From the NCBI RefSeq assembly GCF_001467825.1, contig NZ_LNYK01000030.1, forward strand, positions 27,829 through 91,828: 64,000 nt of DNA, in the 5' to 3' direction. Within the stretch, counting starts at the first letter, position 1; every line of letters starts with the position of its first letter. Below are positions 16,044 to 26,089 of this stretch, piece after piece. The stretch comes from Legionella londiniensis. Lineage in GTDB: Bacteria > Pseudomonadota > Gammaproteobacteria > Legionellales > Legionellaceae. The translations under genes and the position numbers were made by a program. The notes below the pieces were generated by a model. It was not told where the DNA came from. It was given only the letters and a program-made list of their open reading frames with translations, and made no database searches.

Positions 16044-17315
16044 TTAAACATTTTCAAAAGATGAATGATGATCTGCCCTATGCTCATTTTCCTGATTGAC
16101 AGGCGGTTGTGGGCGAAAAAGACCGAATTGCAAAGAGGATTCAACCTGGATATGCGTTACGCTGTCCACAGGCTTTTTCTGTTCAAGGGCCTGCTCGGCA
16201 GCAAGGAGGGCAAGCGCGGTCACTACCGTTATAATGGCGCCAATCAGGGGAATCACGGGATGAACTGCAATAAAGGGCAGAGCCAGTGAAAGGGCAAGAA
16301 ATATAATGACGGTATTGCTGATTCTTAAACAATGCCGCTTGTATTCAAAAGCCATTCTTTCCTTAAGAAATTTTTGATGGGCGCGGATGTCTTTTTTTTC
16401 GTTTTCTAATAAGTGTTCCTGGTTGTATAAAGCCTCATACTGCTTTTGCAGTTTATGCATGCGATTGATGTCTACCGCCGCGCGAAGGCAGGCGAATATG
16501 ACGTCAAATGCCTGCAATGCAAGTGAAACATATAGCGCATAAGGGGCTAAAGCCCCAACCATCACAAAACAGTTAATCATGTTAGCACTCAGCCACGCCG
16601 TATCATTGCCCAGTTCAAACCAGCGCCGCTGCAACTGCAGCCAAAAACGGTAAGCAAGCCCGAGGTCATATTCCTCGCGTCCCATCCAGGGACCGGGAAT
16701 CAGATGTTTTGCGGTCATGATAAGGTTATTGGCGAGCCTTGGAACAAAAAACATCCAGGCAAAATAAGACAAAACAGGGCCTGCGAAGCGATCCATTTCC
16801 TTAAACCATTGGCGATAGGCGGATGTTTCATGGACAAGGGGCGTAATCAGCAATAACACGCGCCTGATGCGGATGGATAACAACCGAAGCGGGTTAAAAT
16901 CGCTTGTGATGTTGCGAATGCTGGAGCTTACCCCCCAGTCTTTCTTTTTTGGAGCATCATCCTGAAACTTGATCTGTGCGGATAAAATCTGCCTGTAAAA
17001 CTGCTTGTCCTTTAAAAACCGGTTTGCTTCACGTGGAACATTAAGATAGTCACGATAGATCCTTTCTAGAAGATCGGCAAGAATTAAAGCATCTTCCAGC
17101 CCCTCTTTAATTTTTTCCTGCTCCCCGGACAACAAGTCGCGAGCAAGCTTCGCGCAATGCGCGCGATATTCCAAATCAAGCGATTGATACTGAGCCAGAA
17201 ATTGGCGCAAAAGCCGATCATCAAGGGCATCAGTAAAAATCCATTTATTCTCCTCATTGACCACTTTCGGTAAATTACCCGAGAACAAAGTCAATCTGTT
17301 CCTGATGGCTGACAT
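16044..17315 (-). CDS. Unknown polytopic membrane protein, Legionella-type
   Basis: A 423-residue protein without a recognised family. Residues 1-185 are soluble and charged. Hydrophobic segments follow at about 190-212, 245-285 and 335-378, with a charged coiled-coil-like stretch (LQKQYEALYNQEHLLENEKK) between them. The C-terminal tail is hydrophilic (VNQENEHRADHHSSFENV). Long membrane proteins with soluble flanks are common among Legionella secreted or envelope proteins. Effector status cannot be judged from sequence alone. It is a monocistronic minus-strand gene. Confidence 0.6.
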   Translation of the reverse strand: MSAIRNRLTLFSGNLPKVVNEENKWIFTDALDDRLLRQFLAQYQSLDLEYRAHCAKLARDLLSGEQEKIKEGLEDALILADLLERIYRDYLNVPREANRFLKDKQFYRQILSAQIKFQDDAPKKKDWGVSSSIRNITSDFNPLRLLSIRIRRVLLLITPLVHETSAYRQWFKEMDRFAGPVLSYFAWMFFVPRLANNLIMTAKHLIPGPWMGREEYDLGLAYRFWLQLQRRWFELGNDTAWLSANMINCFVMVGALAPYALYVSLALQAFDVIFACLRAAVDINRMHKLQKQYEALYNQEHLLENEKKDIRAHQKFLKERMAFEYKRHCLRISNTVIIFLALSLALPFIAVHPVIPLIGAIITVVTALALLAAEQALEQKKPVDSVTHIQVESSLQFGLFRPQPPVNQENEHRADHHSSFENV

Positions 17316-17372
17316 ACTTGCAACAGTACTGTTTTTTCTAAAAAAAGATAATCATCCTAGAAAATAGACAAA

Positions 17373-17402
17373 AAGTAAAATTTTTTTCATATTTTTTTAC
17401 TT
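17373..17402 (-). terminator. AT-rich terminator of the secretion operon
   Basis: On the minus strand AAGTAAAA and TTTTACTT form an 8-bp stem, followed directly by TTTTGTC. It lies about 30 bases past the TolC-like stop. Confidence 0.5.
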
Positions 17403-17430
17403 CGCACAATAAATCAGCAAAATCGATCAT

Positions 17431-18843
17431 TTAACTGTCATCGATTAGCGTTTGTGAAAAGAAACGCGCTAAATCACCCAGTTCAAGCAATCTTATTTTT
17501 GCATTGTTCCAATTTAGTTCAACTTGCGCGGCAGCTTGTTCCCTCTGGTTAACTAAAAAAAGGGTGCTGTCTCCCGCATTGAATTTTTTGGTTTCCGCAA
17601 TTTGCAGCTTTCGGGCTAATTCCAATTCTTTTTCAAGAAGATAAACCTGTTGCTGGTAAAGTTTTATGCCAACAAATAATTTTGAAAGTTCATTCTTTAG
17701 TTGTTCATATAAAAACTTCAACTCCGTATCAATTTGTTGAAGTTCGCTTTGAGCGCTAATCACTTTTCCTTTAGCCTCATTGCGGTACAAGGGGAGTTTA
17801 AATGTAAGACCAACCATTGCTGCCTGAGGAATAAGCAAGGGCTCCCCGCCGCTGCCATATTGTTTATAAGTAGATACAGTAGCATCTAAATTCGGAAGCA
17901 GTTCATTTTGCGCCATGCCCAACTTGAGTTTTACTATTTTCGCATAAACTTCCAGCCGCTTCATTGCTGGATGTTTTTTTAATTGCGCGAAAATCCTTGG
18001 CTGAATTAGTGATCGCTGCGGTAAAAAAATTGGCAGATTGCCTTCAAGAGGTATTTGAGGAGTTCCGTCTTTATTCCGGTAGTATAGGGATAATTGGATG
18101 GCGGCCTGTTTAAAGACCATTTGTGCCTGATTGCATAACTGTTCGCGCTGTACAATTTGTTGCATATTTTCAGCAATTGCAAGTTTTGGCAAATCACCCT
18201 CATGCGCTCTTTTTTCAATTGCCTCCTGGCGCAGCCTGGCTAATTGTAAAAGCTGATTATACATTTTTAGTTGCAACCCGGCTTCGACCCATCGCCAATA
18301 AGCTTTAACTGTTTCTTGGTAAATATTAATTTTGGTGACTTCTGCATCGATTTTTTTTATACAAATGGTTTCCGCTTTGGTTAATAAGCTTGTCCTCTCC
18401 TTATCGATCAAGCGATCACGCAAAAGAGGAATCGATAAGCCCGCCCTGTATTCCCCACCGGAGTTTGTTAAATAGTTTTGATAATAAATAGGCCAGTCTC
18501 CTTGTCCATTTCTGTATCCCGCGAAAAATTTTAAGCCATTGTATAGTGTTGGGATATTTAGTTCCGTATCTCCATAATTATTGATATATCCGCCAATAGG
18601 TTGGGAACGGGCGAGCGCACTGAGTGAAGGATCAAACTGCCCCAAAGCAGTAATATAATCCCCTTGCGCCTTATTGATTTTTAAAAAGGCAATTTTTATC
18701 TGTGGATAATAGCTATTGACGCTGGTTAAAACATCTTCAAGATTTAAGCAATTAGATTGATGAGAAAAACAATTTCCGGCAAAAAATAAAGAGCATCCTA
18801 TTAAAAATAAGCGGTTTAGAAAATGCAATACAATACGCATCAT
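17431..18843 (-). CDS. TolC-family outer membrane efflux/secretion protein
   Basis: A 470-residue protein with an N-terminal signal peptide (hydrophobic LNRLFLIGCSLFFAGNCF). Two TolC-like repeats follow, each rich in long amphipathic helices (for example QIVQREQLCNQAQMVFKQAA and YEQLKNELSKLFVGIKLYQQ). TolC proteins trimerise into an outer-membrane barrel with a periplasmic helical tunnel. It is third in the operon, overlapping the HlyD-like stop by four bases. Together with the upstream genes it should form a tripartite channel. Confidence 0.85.
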   Translation of the reverse strand: MMRIVLHFLNRLFLIGCSLFFAGNCFSHQSNCLNLEDVLTSVNSYYPQIKIAFLKINKAQGDYITALGQFDPSLSALARSQPIGGYINNYGDTELNIPTLYNGLKFFAGYRNGQGDWPIYYQNYLTNSGGEYRAGLSIPLLRDRLIDKERTSLLTKAETICIKKIDAEVTKINIYQETVKAYWRWVEAGLQLKMYNQLLQLARLRQEAIEKRAHEGDLPKLAIAENMQQIVQREQLCNQAQMVFKQAAIQLSLYYRNKDGTPQIPLEGNLPIFLPQRSLIQPRIFAQLKKHPAMKRLEVYAKIVKLKLGMAQNELLPNLDATVSTYKQYGSGGEPLLIPQAAMVGLTFKLPLYRNEAKGKVISAQSELQQIDTELKFLYEQLKNELSKLFVGIKLYQQQVYLLEKELELARKLQIAETKKFNAGDSTLFLVNQREQAAAQVELNWNNAKIRLLELGDLARFFSQTLIDDS

Positions 18844-19826
18844 ACAGTCTTCTTGTTAAAAGCGCTCTCTGGCGGGAAGCCATTAAATTGGCGCCAAAGC
18901 TCATACCATAAAGGAACTTCTCCTAATTGGATCCAGCCATGCACTCTTACTCCCTGTCTTAAAAATCTTGGTTTAGGCCATGGTTCATCGGGTAAAATAA
19001 CCACACGAAAATACCCCTGTCCATTGTCAACAGGATCAATAAAAGAAACTCTCCCCCCGAATGTTCCAACAGCGATTTCAGGCCAGCCGCGAAATTGGAT
19101 AGCAGGCCAGCCCTCAAATTGCAAACGTGCTTTTTGGTTTAGCCTGACAAAAGGAATGTCGTTGCCATCAACCCAAAGAGCTACGGCGCGGGATTGTGTA
19201 TCAGGGATGATTTCAGCTAAAACATCTCCCCTATTCACCAAAACACTGTGCTCCCCAGTGAGCCGCTTAAATATCGTACCAGCAGCGTGCGCTTCAACGA
19301 GTTGAGATTTCTGCCGGGCTATCCTAATATCAATCTTCACTTTATCAATCCTGGCCTGTGCTAATTGATTCTGATATTTAGCGTATTCAATTTGGGCAAG
19401 TTCATATTGACGTTTTGAGTTAATTCCTTCCTCAAACAATTTTTTTTGCCTTTCCAGATTGGCTTTCCCTGCAGCCACAGCTTTCCTCGCGACTTCAATA
19501 CGAAGCAGTATGGCTTTTTGTTCCATCTGTAAGCGGCGTAAAAGCTCGGGATCAATATCGGTTATCTCGACGATTGGATCGCCTGGTTTCACATTCATGC
19601 CCTCGTCAACGTACCATTTTTTAATACGGCCAGTGATAGGGGAATTCACCGTATGCTGTCTTTCAGTAGGGGAAAATGCAATGACCCGGCCATTTCCCAA
19701 AGCAAACTGCTGCCAGGGGATAAAACCTAAAAATCCGATAAACAAGACGAGCAAAATAAAAAGAATTTTTATAATGTTTTTAGGTTTTGGCAATTTACCA
19801 ATCATGTTTGCTGCATATAACTTCAT
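18840..19826 (-). CDS. HlyD-family periplasmic adaptor
   Basis: A 328-residue membrane-fusion protein. One transmembrane segment (about 18-38: IKILFILLVLFIGFLGFIPW) is followed by a biotinyl-lipoyl half (GRIKKWYVDEGMNVKPGDPI), a coiled-coil hairpin (about 95-175) and a beta-barrel half. The family links an inner-membrane transporter to TolC. It overlaps both neighbours by four bases (ATGA type), so the stoichiometry of the three products is coupled. Cargo unknown; no RTX-type toxin gene is adjacent. Confidence 0.88.
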   Translation of the reverse strand: MKLYAANMIGKLPKPKNIIKILFILLVLFIGFLGFIPWQQFALGNGRVIAFSPTERQHTVNSPITGRIKKWYVDEGMNVKPGDPIVEITDIDPELLRRLQMEQKAILLRIEVARKAVAAGKANLERQKKLFEEGINSKRQYELAQIEYAKYQNQLAQARIDKVKIDIRIARQKSQLVEAHAAGTIFKRLTGEHSVLVNRGDVLAEIIPDTQSRAVALWVDGNDIPFVRLNQKARLQFEGWPAIQFRGWPEIAVGTFGGRVSFIDPVDNGQGYFRVVILPDEPWPKPRFLRQGVRVHGWIQLGEVPLWYELWRQFNGFPPESAFNKKTV

Positions 19827-21418
19827 GAGGGAATCACCAAATGGTTAGTTATGTGTTTAAAAGTTTTCTTTTGACTTATGATGATTAAAATTGTTTTTTT
19901 TAATTCCCGCAGGCGAGACATTATCTTATCCAGTTGCTCATCATTAAAAACATCCAAAGCGCGATCAATCACAAGCAATTGCGGCTCAAAAAGAATTGCG
20001 CGAATGCACATCAGCTGGATTAATTCATAGTGTGAGAAAACGGTTTTCCATTCATAAACAATTGTTTTTAAGCCATGCGGTTGAGCCATTGTTTTCTCAA
20101 GAAGATTAAAATACCTTAGCTCTTCCATAATCCTTTTATTGGGAATGTTTTTATGCCCTAACAGCAAATTGTCATAAATAGTGCCGGCAAACCATTCAGG
20201 TTGAGCTATCAACATGCTGACCTGACGTATTGCAATTCGATTGACTTGGGAACACAATGTATCATTGATATAAAACTTATATTCAGTTTCCTCTCTAAAT
20301 CCCAGGAGTTCTCTTGTGAAAATTTGACAGCGATCTGGATTATTGGAAAAAACCAATAATGGGGTTTGAGCGTTTGCCAGAGCGTTAGTACTCATCTCAT
20401 TGCGGATTTCAATACTTTGGATTGGCTGATGGATTTCATTGAGGTTTTTATCAATTTTTTCAACGGGCAGGTTGATAACCGATTCTATTTTGCTTTCCGA
20501 GGCAATCATATCGTAATAATTTTCTAATAAAGCACCAAAACGTTTGAAACTATAAACTAAAGCGCCGAGCACAATTTCAGATGCGGCGAGCTGGCCTAAG
20601 CTTAACTGATCATTGATTACCAGATAGCCCCCAACACCTAATAATAAACTGCTTGCTAAAGCAGATAACAGGTGAAATCCGATTTGGTGCTTTACCAATT
20701 GTTTAAAATGCAAATTTCTTGCTTTTAGAAAGGAAACCAATCTTCTATCAGTTTGTTGGGTGACAAAACGGTCATGTCGATTAAAGCGAAACAAAAACCG
20801 GTTGATTAAAATTTCCTCTAACCAAGCCCCTACGTTATGTTTTTCGATGCATTCTTTTTTAGCGCTTTCTATTGCTTTGCGATAAGGGGCAAAAATCACG
20901 ATTAGAATCCCTAAAATAACAATAGCATCAAATACAAGAAACAAGGGATGATAGATAAGCAAAAGAATTAAACCAAAAAAAACTTGCAGAGAAAGATTGA
21001 TTCCGTAAATCAGTAAGTTAGCCAGGGATTTTTTTATCGTAACGATTTCGAAAAACCGATTTACCAATTCAGGCCCGTGATGGCCAGAAAAGTTACTTAA
21101 GGATAAATGATTGTACTGGTTCGTAAGATTCAGGCTGATTTTGACCATTAATTTTTGTTGTATAACCTCTGCTATGATAACTTGCCATACACTCAAGGCA
21201 CCTAAAGCCAACATAAAAATAAATACGATAATGCTTAGCGTCAGTACGGGCCGAAGAAGCTTGCCAAAGGCGATTAAGTTAATTAATGTCTGAGCTGCAA
21301 CAGGAATCGTTAATGATAACAAGCTGGCAAGCAGGCTGATTATCAAAATGGATAGTATCGTTGAGTGATCCAGGACTTCTTTTATCGATCCAATTTCTTG
21401 CTTATTCATTCCCTTCAT
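19823..21418 (-). CDS. ABC transporter with degenerate nucleotide-binding domain
   Basis: A 531-residue type I exporter-like protein. Residues about 15-300 hold six membrane helices of the ABC membrane domain. The C-terminal half keeps the overall nucleotide-binding-domain layout (SQVNRIAIRQVSMLIAQPEWF as Q-loop region, GTIYDNLLLG) but lacks key residues. The P-loop position (about 355) reads VFSNNPDRC instead of GxxGxGKST. The signature region (about 462) reads FSHYELIQLM instead of LSGGQ. Walker B (about 480) reads LLVIDRALD without DE. ATP hydrolysis is therefore unlikely. No peptidase domain. It is the first gene of the tripartite operon. Confidence 0.8.
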   Translation of the reverse strand: MKGMNKQEIGSIKEVLDHSTILSILIISLLASLLSLTIPVAAQTLINLIAFGKLLRPVLTLSIIVFIFMLALGALSVWQVIIAEVIQQKLMVKISLNLTNQYNHLSLSNFSGHHGPELVNRFFEIVTIKKSLANLLIYGINLSLQVFFGLILLLIYHPLFLVFDAIVILGILIVIFAPYRKAIESAKKECIEKHNVGAWLEEILINRFLFRFNRHDRFVTQQTDRRLVSFLKARNLHFKQLVKHQIGFHLLSALASSLLLGVGGYLVINDQLSLGQLAASEIVLGALVYSFKRFGALLENYYDMIASESKIESVINLPVEKIDKNLNEIHQPIQSIEIRNEMSTNALANAQTPLLVFSNNPDRCQIFTRELLGFREETEYKFYINDTLCSQVNRIAIRQVSMLIAQPEWFAGTIYDNLLLGHKNIPNKRIMEELRYFNLLEKTMAQPHGLKTIVYEWKTVFSHYELIQLMCIRAILFEPQLLVIDRALDVFNDEQLDKIMSRLRELKKTILIIISQKKTFKHITNHLVIPS

Positions 21419-21787
21419 CTCATTGGAAATATCAGTGCTTTAATTTCTGCAATATAAAATATTCAAGCGATTCCACTGCTTTGTCATGGTCATGTTTTTG
21501 TAATAATGAAACTTGTATATCATTTAATGATGCAGTCAAGCAAATATGGATGCTCCTGTTAATCAACTTTTTTTCATTAAATACTGATGCTGGCTTTCAA
21601 ATTGATTGGGACTGGATAGCTCGAAGATGAATTTCTCTCCTTGACTCAAAAAAGTCCGAAGCTTCAAGCATTAGACGCAGCGTGGTTCATGACAAAAACC
21701 AGCCATTTACAGTGAGGCACTTAACAAGCTTGCCGAATACAGTCTTCTGAGCGACAATACTTTCCCCGTTGCCAGCGAAAAAATAGC
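21419..21787. other. Divergent intergenic region upstream of tkt
   Basis: About 370 bases separate the ABC gene (minus) from transketolase (plus). No convincing gene is present. The region is AT-rich on the left and more mixed on the right. There is no clear Shine-Dalgarno element near the tkt ATG (CAGCGAAAAAATAGCATG). It must contain the promoters for both directions, but none could be assigned with confidence. Confidence 0.5.
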
Positions 21788-23779
21788 ATGACTACATTGA
21801 ATGAATTAGCACTTGCCATTCGTTTTTTAAGCGTGGATGCCGTTGAGAAAGCCCAATCCGGTCATCCAGGCATGCCTCTCGGCATGGCAGATATTGCAAC
21901 TGTTTTATGGAAAAAATTCCTTAAATTCAATCCGCAAAATCCCGAATGGTTTAATCGCGACCGCTTTGTTTTGTCTAATGGCCACGGTTCGATGCTGTTA
22001 TATTCCTTGCTGCATTTAACCGGATTTAAATTATCGATTGAAGAAATCAAGAATTTCCGCCAACTCCATTCCAAAACGCCAGGCCATCCGGAAAACACCG
22101 AAACTCCCGGCGTAGAAACAACAACCGGCCCTTTAGGCCAGGGCCTGGCAAATGCCGTAGGCATGGCAATTGCCGAAAAAAACCTGGGGGCAGTATTTAA
22201 CAAAGATGGGCTTGCCCTCGTTGATCATTATACCTACGCCTTTGCCGGCGATGGCTGCATGATGGAAGGCATTTCCCACGAAGCGTGTTCATTGGCCGGT
22301 ACCTTAGGCCTTGGCAAGTTAATTGTTTTTTATGATGACAATGGCATCTCCATTGATGGAGAAGTTGAAGGCTGGTTTATGGATGATACGGCCGCCAGAT
22401 TCAGGTCTTATCACTGGCACGTGATTGACAACGTGGACGGCCATGACATGGCTGCCGTTGAGGAAGCAATTGTTGCAGCGCGGGCACAGAAAAACAAACC
22501 ATCGCTTATCATCTGCAAGACAGTGATTGGTTATGGCTCATCGGCTGCAGGCAGTGAAAAAGCGCACGGCGCGCCGCTGGGCAAGGAAGACATTAACCAT
22601 ATGCGCCAGAAATTTTCCTGGCCTTACCCGCCGTTCGTAATCCCGGATGCGATTTATGCCGCCTGGAATCATGAAGAAGAAGGGCAACAATGCGAAGAGG
22701 AATGGCTCGCGCTTTGCCATGAATATCAGCAGAAATATCCCGGCGACTATCATGAATTTTTGCGGCGCATTAACGGGGATTTGCCGGATGACTGGCCGGA
22801 GTTCACTCATGAATTTCTCATCTTTTGTGAGAAAAACAATAAACCACAGGCGACCCGCAAGGCATCGCAGCAATGCCTTGAACATTATGGAGCCAAACTG
22901 CCTGAACTGCTTGGCGGCTCTGCTGATTTGACTGGCTCCAATAATACAGACTGGTCAGGCAGCAAAACCATTTCCAGAAATCATTTCGCTGGCAACTACT
23001 TATATTATGGCGTACGCGAATTTGCCATGTCAGCCATCATGAACGGCATTGCCCTGCATGGCGGCTATATCCCCTATGGCGGAACTTTTTTGGTGTTCAG
23101 CGATTATGCCCGTAATGCGGTGAGATTAAGCGCGCTGATGAGGAAACGGGTGATTTATGTTTATACCCACGATTCCATTGGTCTTGGCGAAGACGGCCCG
23201 ACACACCAGCCGGTAGAGCACGCAGCCATGTTGCGCATGACTCCCGATCTCATGGTTTGGCGGCCTGCTGATCTGGTGGAAACAGCCGTTGCCTGGCAGC
23301 AGGCCATAGAGCGTCACAATGGCCCTAGCTGCCTTTTGTTGTCAAGACAAAGCCTGCCTGCGCTTTCCTATACCAAGAAAAACCTGATATCCATCAAGCG
23401 CGGGGGTTATATTCTCCATGACGGCGATACCCTGCCTGATGTCATTTTGATTGCGACCGGTTCAGAGGTGCAAATCGCGCTAAATGCCGCAAAAGAGGTC
23501 GCAGCCAAGGGGATAAACGCCCGTGTGGTTTCAATGCCTTGCGCTGAGCGTTTTCTTGCCGAAGATCCCCTGTATCAAGAAGAAGTATTGCCAGCAGCCA
23601 TTCGCAAGCGCGTGGCCATAGAGGCTGCGGCGGCAGACTATTGGTATCGGTTTGTTGGTCTGGATGGTAAGGTGGTGGGCCTGAACCGCTTTGGCGCATC
23701 TGCCCCTGCCGCCGACGCTTTTCAAGATCTGGGGATTACCGTTGAAAAAACAGTAGAAGCAATCTTTTCCTTATTTTAG
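21788..23779 (+). CDS. tkt: Transketolase
   Basis: A 663-residue thiamine-diphosphate enzyme. It has the N-terminal substrate motif [17 protein letters not shown], the ThDP/magnesium-binding [13 protein letters not shown] segment, and a pyrimidine domain with [19 protein letters not shown]. It interconverts C5 and C3 sugars with C7, C6 and C4 sugars in the non-oxidative pentose phosphate pathway. It leads a run tkt-gap-pgk-pyk on the same strand, an order I recall from Legionella pneumophila. The ribosome binding site is weak, but family alignment fixes the start at MTTLNELA. Confidence 0.97.
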   Translation: MTTLNELALAIRFLSVDAVEKAQSGHPGMPLGMADIATVLWKKFLKFNPQNPEWFNRDRFVLSNGHGSMLLYSLLHLTGFKLSIEEIKNFRQLHSKTPGHPENTETPGVETTTGPLGQGLANAVGMAIAEKNLGAVFNKDGLALVDHYTYAFAGDGCMMEGISHEACSLAGTLGLGKLIVFYDDNGISIDGEVEGWFMDDTAARFRSYHWHVIDNVDGHDMAAVEEAIVAARAQKNKPSLIICKTVIGYGSSAAGSEKAHGAPLGKEDINHMRQKFSWPYPPFVIPDAIYAAWNHEEEGQQCEEEWLALCHEYQQKYPGDYHEFLRRINGDLPDDWPEFTHEFLIFCEKNNKPQATRKASQQCLEHYGAKLPELLGGSADLTGSNNTDWSGSKTISRNHFAGNYLYYGVREFAMSAIMNGIALHGGYIPYGGTFLVFSDYARNAVRLSALMRKRVIYVYTHDSIGLGEDGPTHQPVEHAAMLRMTPDLMVWRPADLVETAVAWQQAIERHNGPSCLLLSRQSLPALSYTKKNLISIKRGGYILHDGDTLPDVILIATGSEVQIALNAAKEVAAKGINARVVSMPCAERFLAEDPLYQEEVLPAAIRKRVAIEAAAADYWYRFVGLDGKVVGLNRFGASAPAADAFQDLGITVEKTVEAIFSLF

Positions 23780-23826
23780 GTTATATGAACATCATTTTTT
23801 ACAAAACCTGGTGCAATTTCCCTCGC

Positions 23827-23845
23827 GCTCTCATGGGACGAGAGC
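23827..23845 (+). promoter_or_regulatory. Hairpin between tkt and gap
   Basis: GCTCTC-ATGGGAC-GAGAGC forms a 6-bp stem with a 7-base loop in the 114-base tkt-gap gap. No U tract follows, so it is more likely an mRNA processing or stabilising element than a terminator. Confidence 0.4.
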
Positions 23846-23893
23846 CAGGGAAGCATTGAGTATGATAATTGACCGCTTTTTTGGAGAGTAGTT

Positions 23894-24886
23894 ATGACAA
23901 CACGCGTAGCAATTAACGGATATGGCCGCATCGGCCGCTGTATCTTACGTTCAATTTTTGAATACAAACGCCTGGCTGATGTTAATATTGTGGCCATTAA
24001 TGACCTCTCAAGCATTGAAACCATGGCGCACTTAACCCGCTATGACTCAACCCACGGCCGATTTCAAAGTGAGGTTCAGGTAAAAGGCAATCAGTTAATC
24101 ATTGACGGACATGCTGTTACTGTCACCAATGCGCGCAATCCCATAGACCTTCCCTGGAAAGAGCTTGAAATTGACTTGGTATTGGAATGCACAGGCCATT
24201 TTACCCAGCGAGACGCAGCAATGCAGCATATTGCGGCCGGAGCCAAAAAAGTCCTGATATCAGCGCCCGGGAAAAACACGGACGCCACGATTGTCTATGG
24301 CGTTAACCATGAAACGCTTAAAGCATCCGATACGATTGTTTCCAATGCGTCTTGCACCACGAATTGCCTGGCACCCCTCGTTAAACCGTTGCATGAAGCG
24401 CTTACCATAGAATATGGCTTGCTGAATACCGTTCATGCCTATACCAAGGATCAAATGCTGCTGGACGGCAGCCATTCTGACCTGCACCGCGCCCGCGCTG
24501 CGGCTTATTCCATCATCCCCACCAAAACCGGCGCCGCCTCGGCTGTGGGCCTTGTTCTGCCTGATTTGGCCGGAAAACTCGATGGGTTTGCCATGCGTGT
24601 GCCTACATTAAATGTTTCTGCAATTGATTTTACCTTCACGGCAAAAAAACAAACCTCAGTTGAGGAGGTCAACAATATCATGCGGCAGGCAAAAAGCGAT
24701 ATCCTCCATATTAATGAGGAACCTTTGGTTTCCTGCGATTTTAATCATAATCCTGCATCAGCAACTTTTGATACCACCCAGACTAAAGTTCTTGGCAATC
24801 TGGTTAAAATTGTTGCCTGGTACGATAATGAGTGGGGATTCTCTAACCGCATGCTGGATACAGCATATTATATGATGAATCTTTAA
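23894..24886 (+). CDS. gap: Glyceraldehyde-3-phosphate dehydrogenase
   Basis: A 330-residue NAD-dependent dehydrogenase. An NAD-binding [13 protein letters not shown] motif is followed by the catalytic Cys in [12 protein letters not shown], then HAYTKDQ and WYDNEWGFS. It oxidises and phosphorylates glyceraldehyde-3-phosphate to 1,3-bisphosphoglycerate. VNTVHA-type phosphorylating features and the pgk neighbour argue for glycolytic GapA rather than erythrose-4-phosphate dehydrogenase, which is a similar-looking alternative. GGAGAG lies before the ATG, and pgk follows after 12 bases. Confidence 0.93.
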   Translation: MTTRVAINGYGRIGRCILRSIFEYKRLADVNIVAINDLSSIETMAHLTRYDSTHGRFQSEVQVKGNQLIIDGHAVTVTNARNPIDLPWKELEIDLVLECTGHFTQRDAAMQHIAAGAKKVLISAPGKNTDATIVYGVNHETLKASDTIVSNASCTTNCLAPLVKPLHEALTIEYGLLNTVHAYTKDQMLLDGSHSDLHRARAAAYSIIPTKTGAASAVGLVLPDLAGKLDGFAMRVPTLNVSAIDFTFTAKKQTSVEEVNNIMRQAKSDILHINEEPLVSCDFNHNPASATFDTTQTKVLGNLVKIVAWYDNEWGFSNRMLDTAYYMMNL

Positions 24887-24898
24887 CAAGGAATCGTT

Positions 24899-26089
24899 AT
24901 GAACTTGATAAAAATGAGTGATCTTGACCTGCAGGGTAAACGCGTCATGATTCGCGAAGATTTCAATGTTCCCATTAAAGATGGCATCATCACAAGCGAT
25001 CAGCGGCTGCAGGCAGCCTTGCCAACCCTGAAGGAGGCGCTCGATAAAGGTGCCGCGGTCATTGTGCTTTCTCATTTGGGCCGCCCTGAAGAAGGAAAAG
25101 AAGACAATCGCTTTTCACTTTCGCCTGTGGCTGATTATTTACGAAACCATCTCGATTGCCCTGTGCATTTCTCCCGTGATTATCTGGACGGCGTGGCAAT
25201 CAACCCTGGTGAGCTTGTGCTTTGTGAAAATGTCCGCTTTAACCGTGGCGAGAAAGAAAATGATGAAAAACTTGCAAAAAAGCTCGCTGCACTTTGCGAC
25301 ATTTTTGTCATGGATGCGTTCGGAACCGCGCACCGGGCACAGGCTTCTACTTACGGCGTCGCCCAATATGCGCCCATTGCTGCAGCAGGCCCCTTATTGA
25401 TTCGCGAACTTGAAGCTCTGGAGCATGTTTTTAAAAATCCTGAAAAACCCATTGTCGCCATCGTAGGCGGCGCTAAAATTTCCACTAAATTAACCCTCTT
25501 AAAACAACTGGTCGGCATGGTGGATGTGCTGATCCCTGGCGGCGGAATTGCCAATACCTTTCTAAAGGCAAAAGGAGCGGAAGTAGGCGTATCCTTAATT
25601 GATGAAAATTGCCTGGAGGAGGCAGCCGAAATCCTCGCGCTTGCCGAAGAGAAAAACTGTCAAATTCCTCTGCCTTCTGATGCGGTTGTCGGTAAATCCT
25701 TTACGGATTCATGCCCTGCCTTTAACAAATCACTAGGCAATATTGCCAGTGACGACATGATTATGGATATCGGCCCTGAAACAATTTCCCGCTATACGGA
25801 TATTCTGGAAGAAGCTAAAACCATTCTTTGGAATGGCCCTGTCGGCGTATTTGAATTTCCGCAGTTTGCTTATGGAACCCGTGCGTTGGCAATCGCCATT
25901 GCCAACAGCGATGCTTTTTCCATTGCCGGCGGAGGAGATACCTTGGCCGCCATCGATCAATATGATTTGACTGATCAGATTTCATATATTTCCACAGGAG
26001 GCGGGGCATTCCTTGAGTATCTGGAAGGCCGGAAGCTGCCTGCTGTGGCTATTTTAGAGGAACAGGCCAATGCTAATAAGGCGGACTAA
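24899..26089 (+). CDS. pgk: Phosphoglycerate kinase
   Basis: A 396-residue kinase with the N-terminal substrate-binding [29 protein letters not shown] and [14 protein letters not shown], and the nucleotide loop [14 protein letters not shown]. It transfers phosphate between 1,3-bisphosphoglycerate and ADP. It sits 12 bases after gap and its last 20 bases overlap the pyk start, so the three are co-translated. Length is normal. Confidence 0.97.
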   Translation: MNLIKMSDLDLQGKRVMIREDFNVPIKDGIITSDQRLQAALPTLKEALDKGAAVIVLSHLGRPEEGKEDNRFSLSPVADYLRNHLDCPVHFSRDYLDGVAINPGELVLCENVRFNRGEKENDEKLAKKLAALCDIFVMDAFGTAHRAQASTYGVAQYAPIAAAGPLLIRELEALEHVFKNPEKPIVAIVGGAKISTKLTLLKQLVGMVDVLIPGGGIANTFLKAKGAEVGVSLIDENCLEEAAEILALAEEKNCQIPLPSDAVVGKSFTDSCPAFNKSLGNIASDDMIMDIGPETISRYTDILEEAKTILWNGPVGVFEFPQFAYGTRALAIAIANSDAFSIAGGGDTLAAIDQYDLTDQISYISTGGGAFLEYLEGRKLPAVAILEEQANANKAD

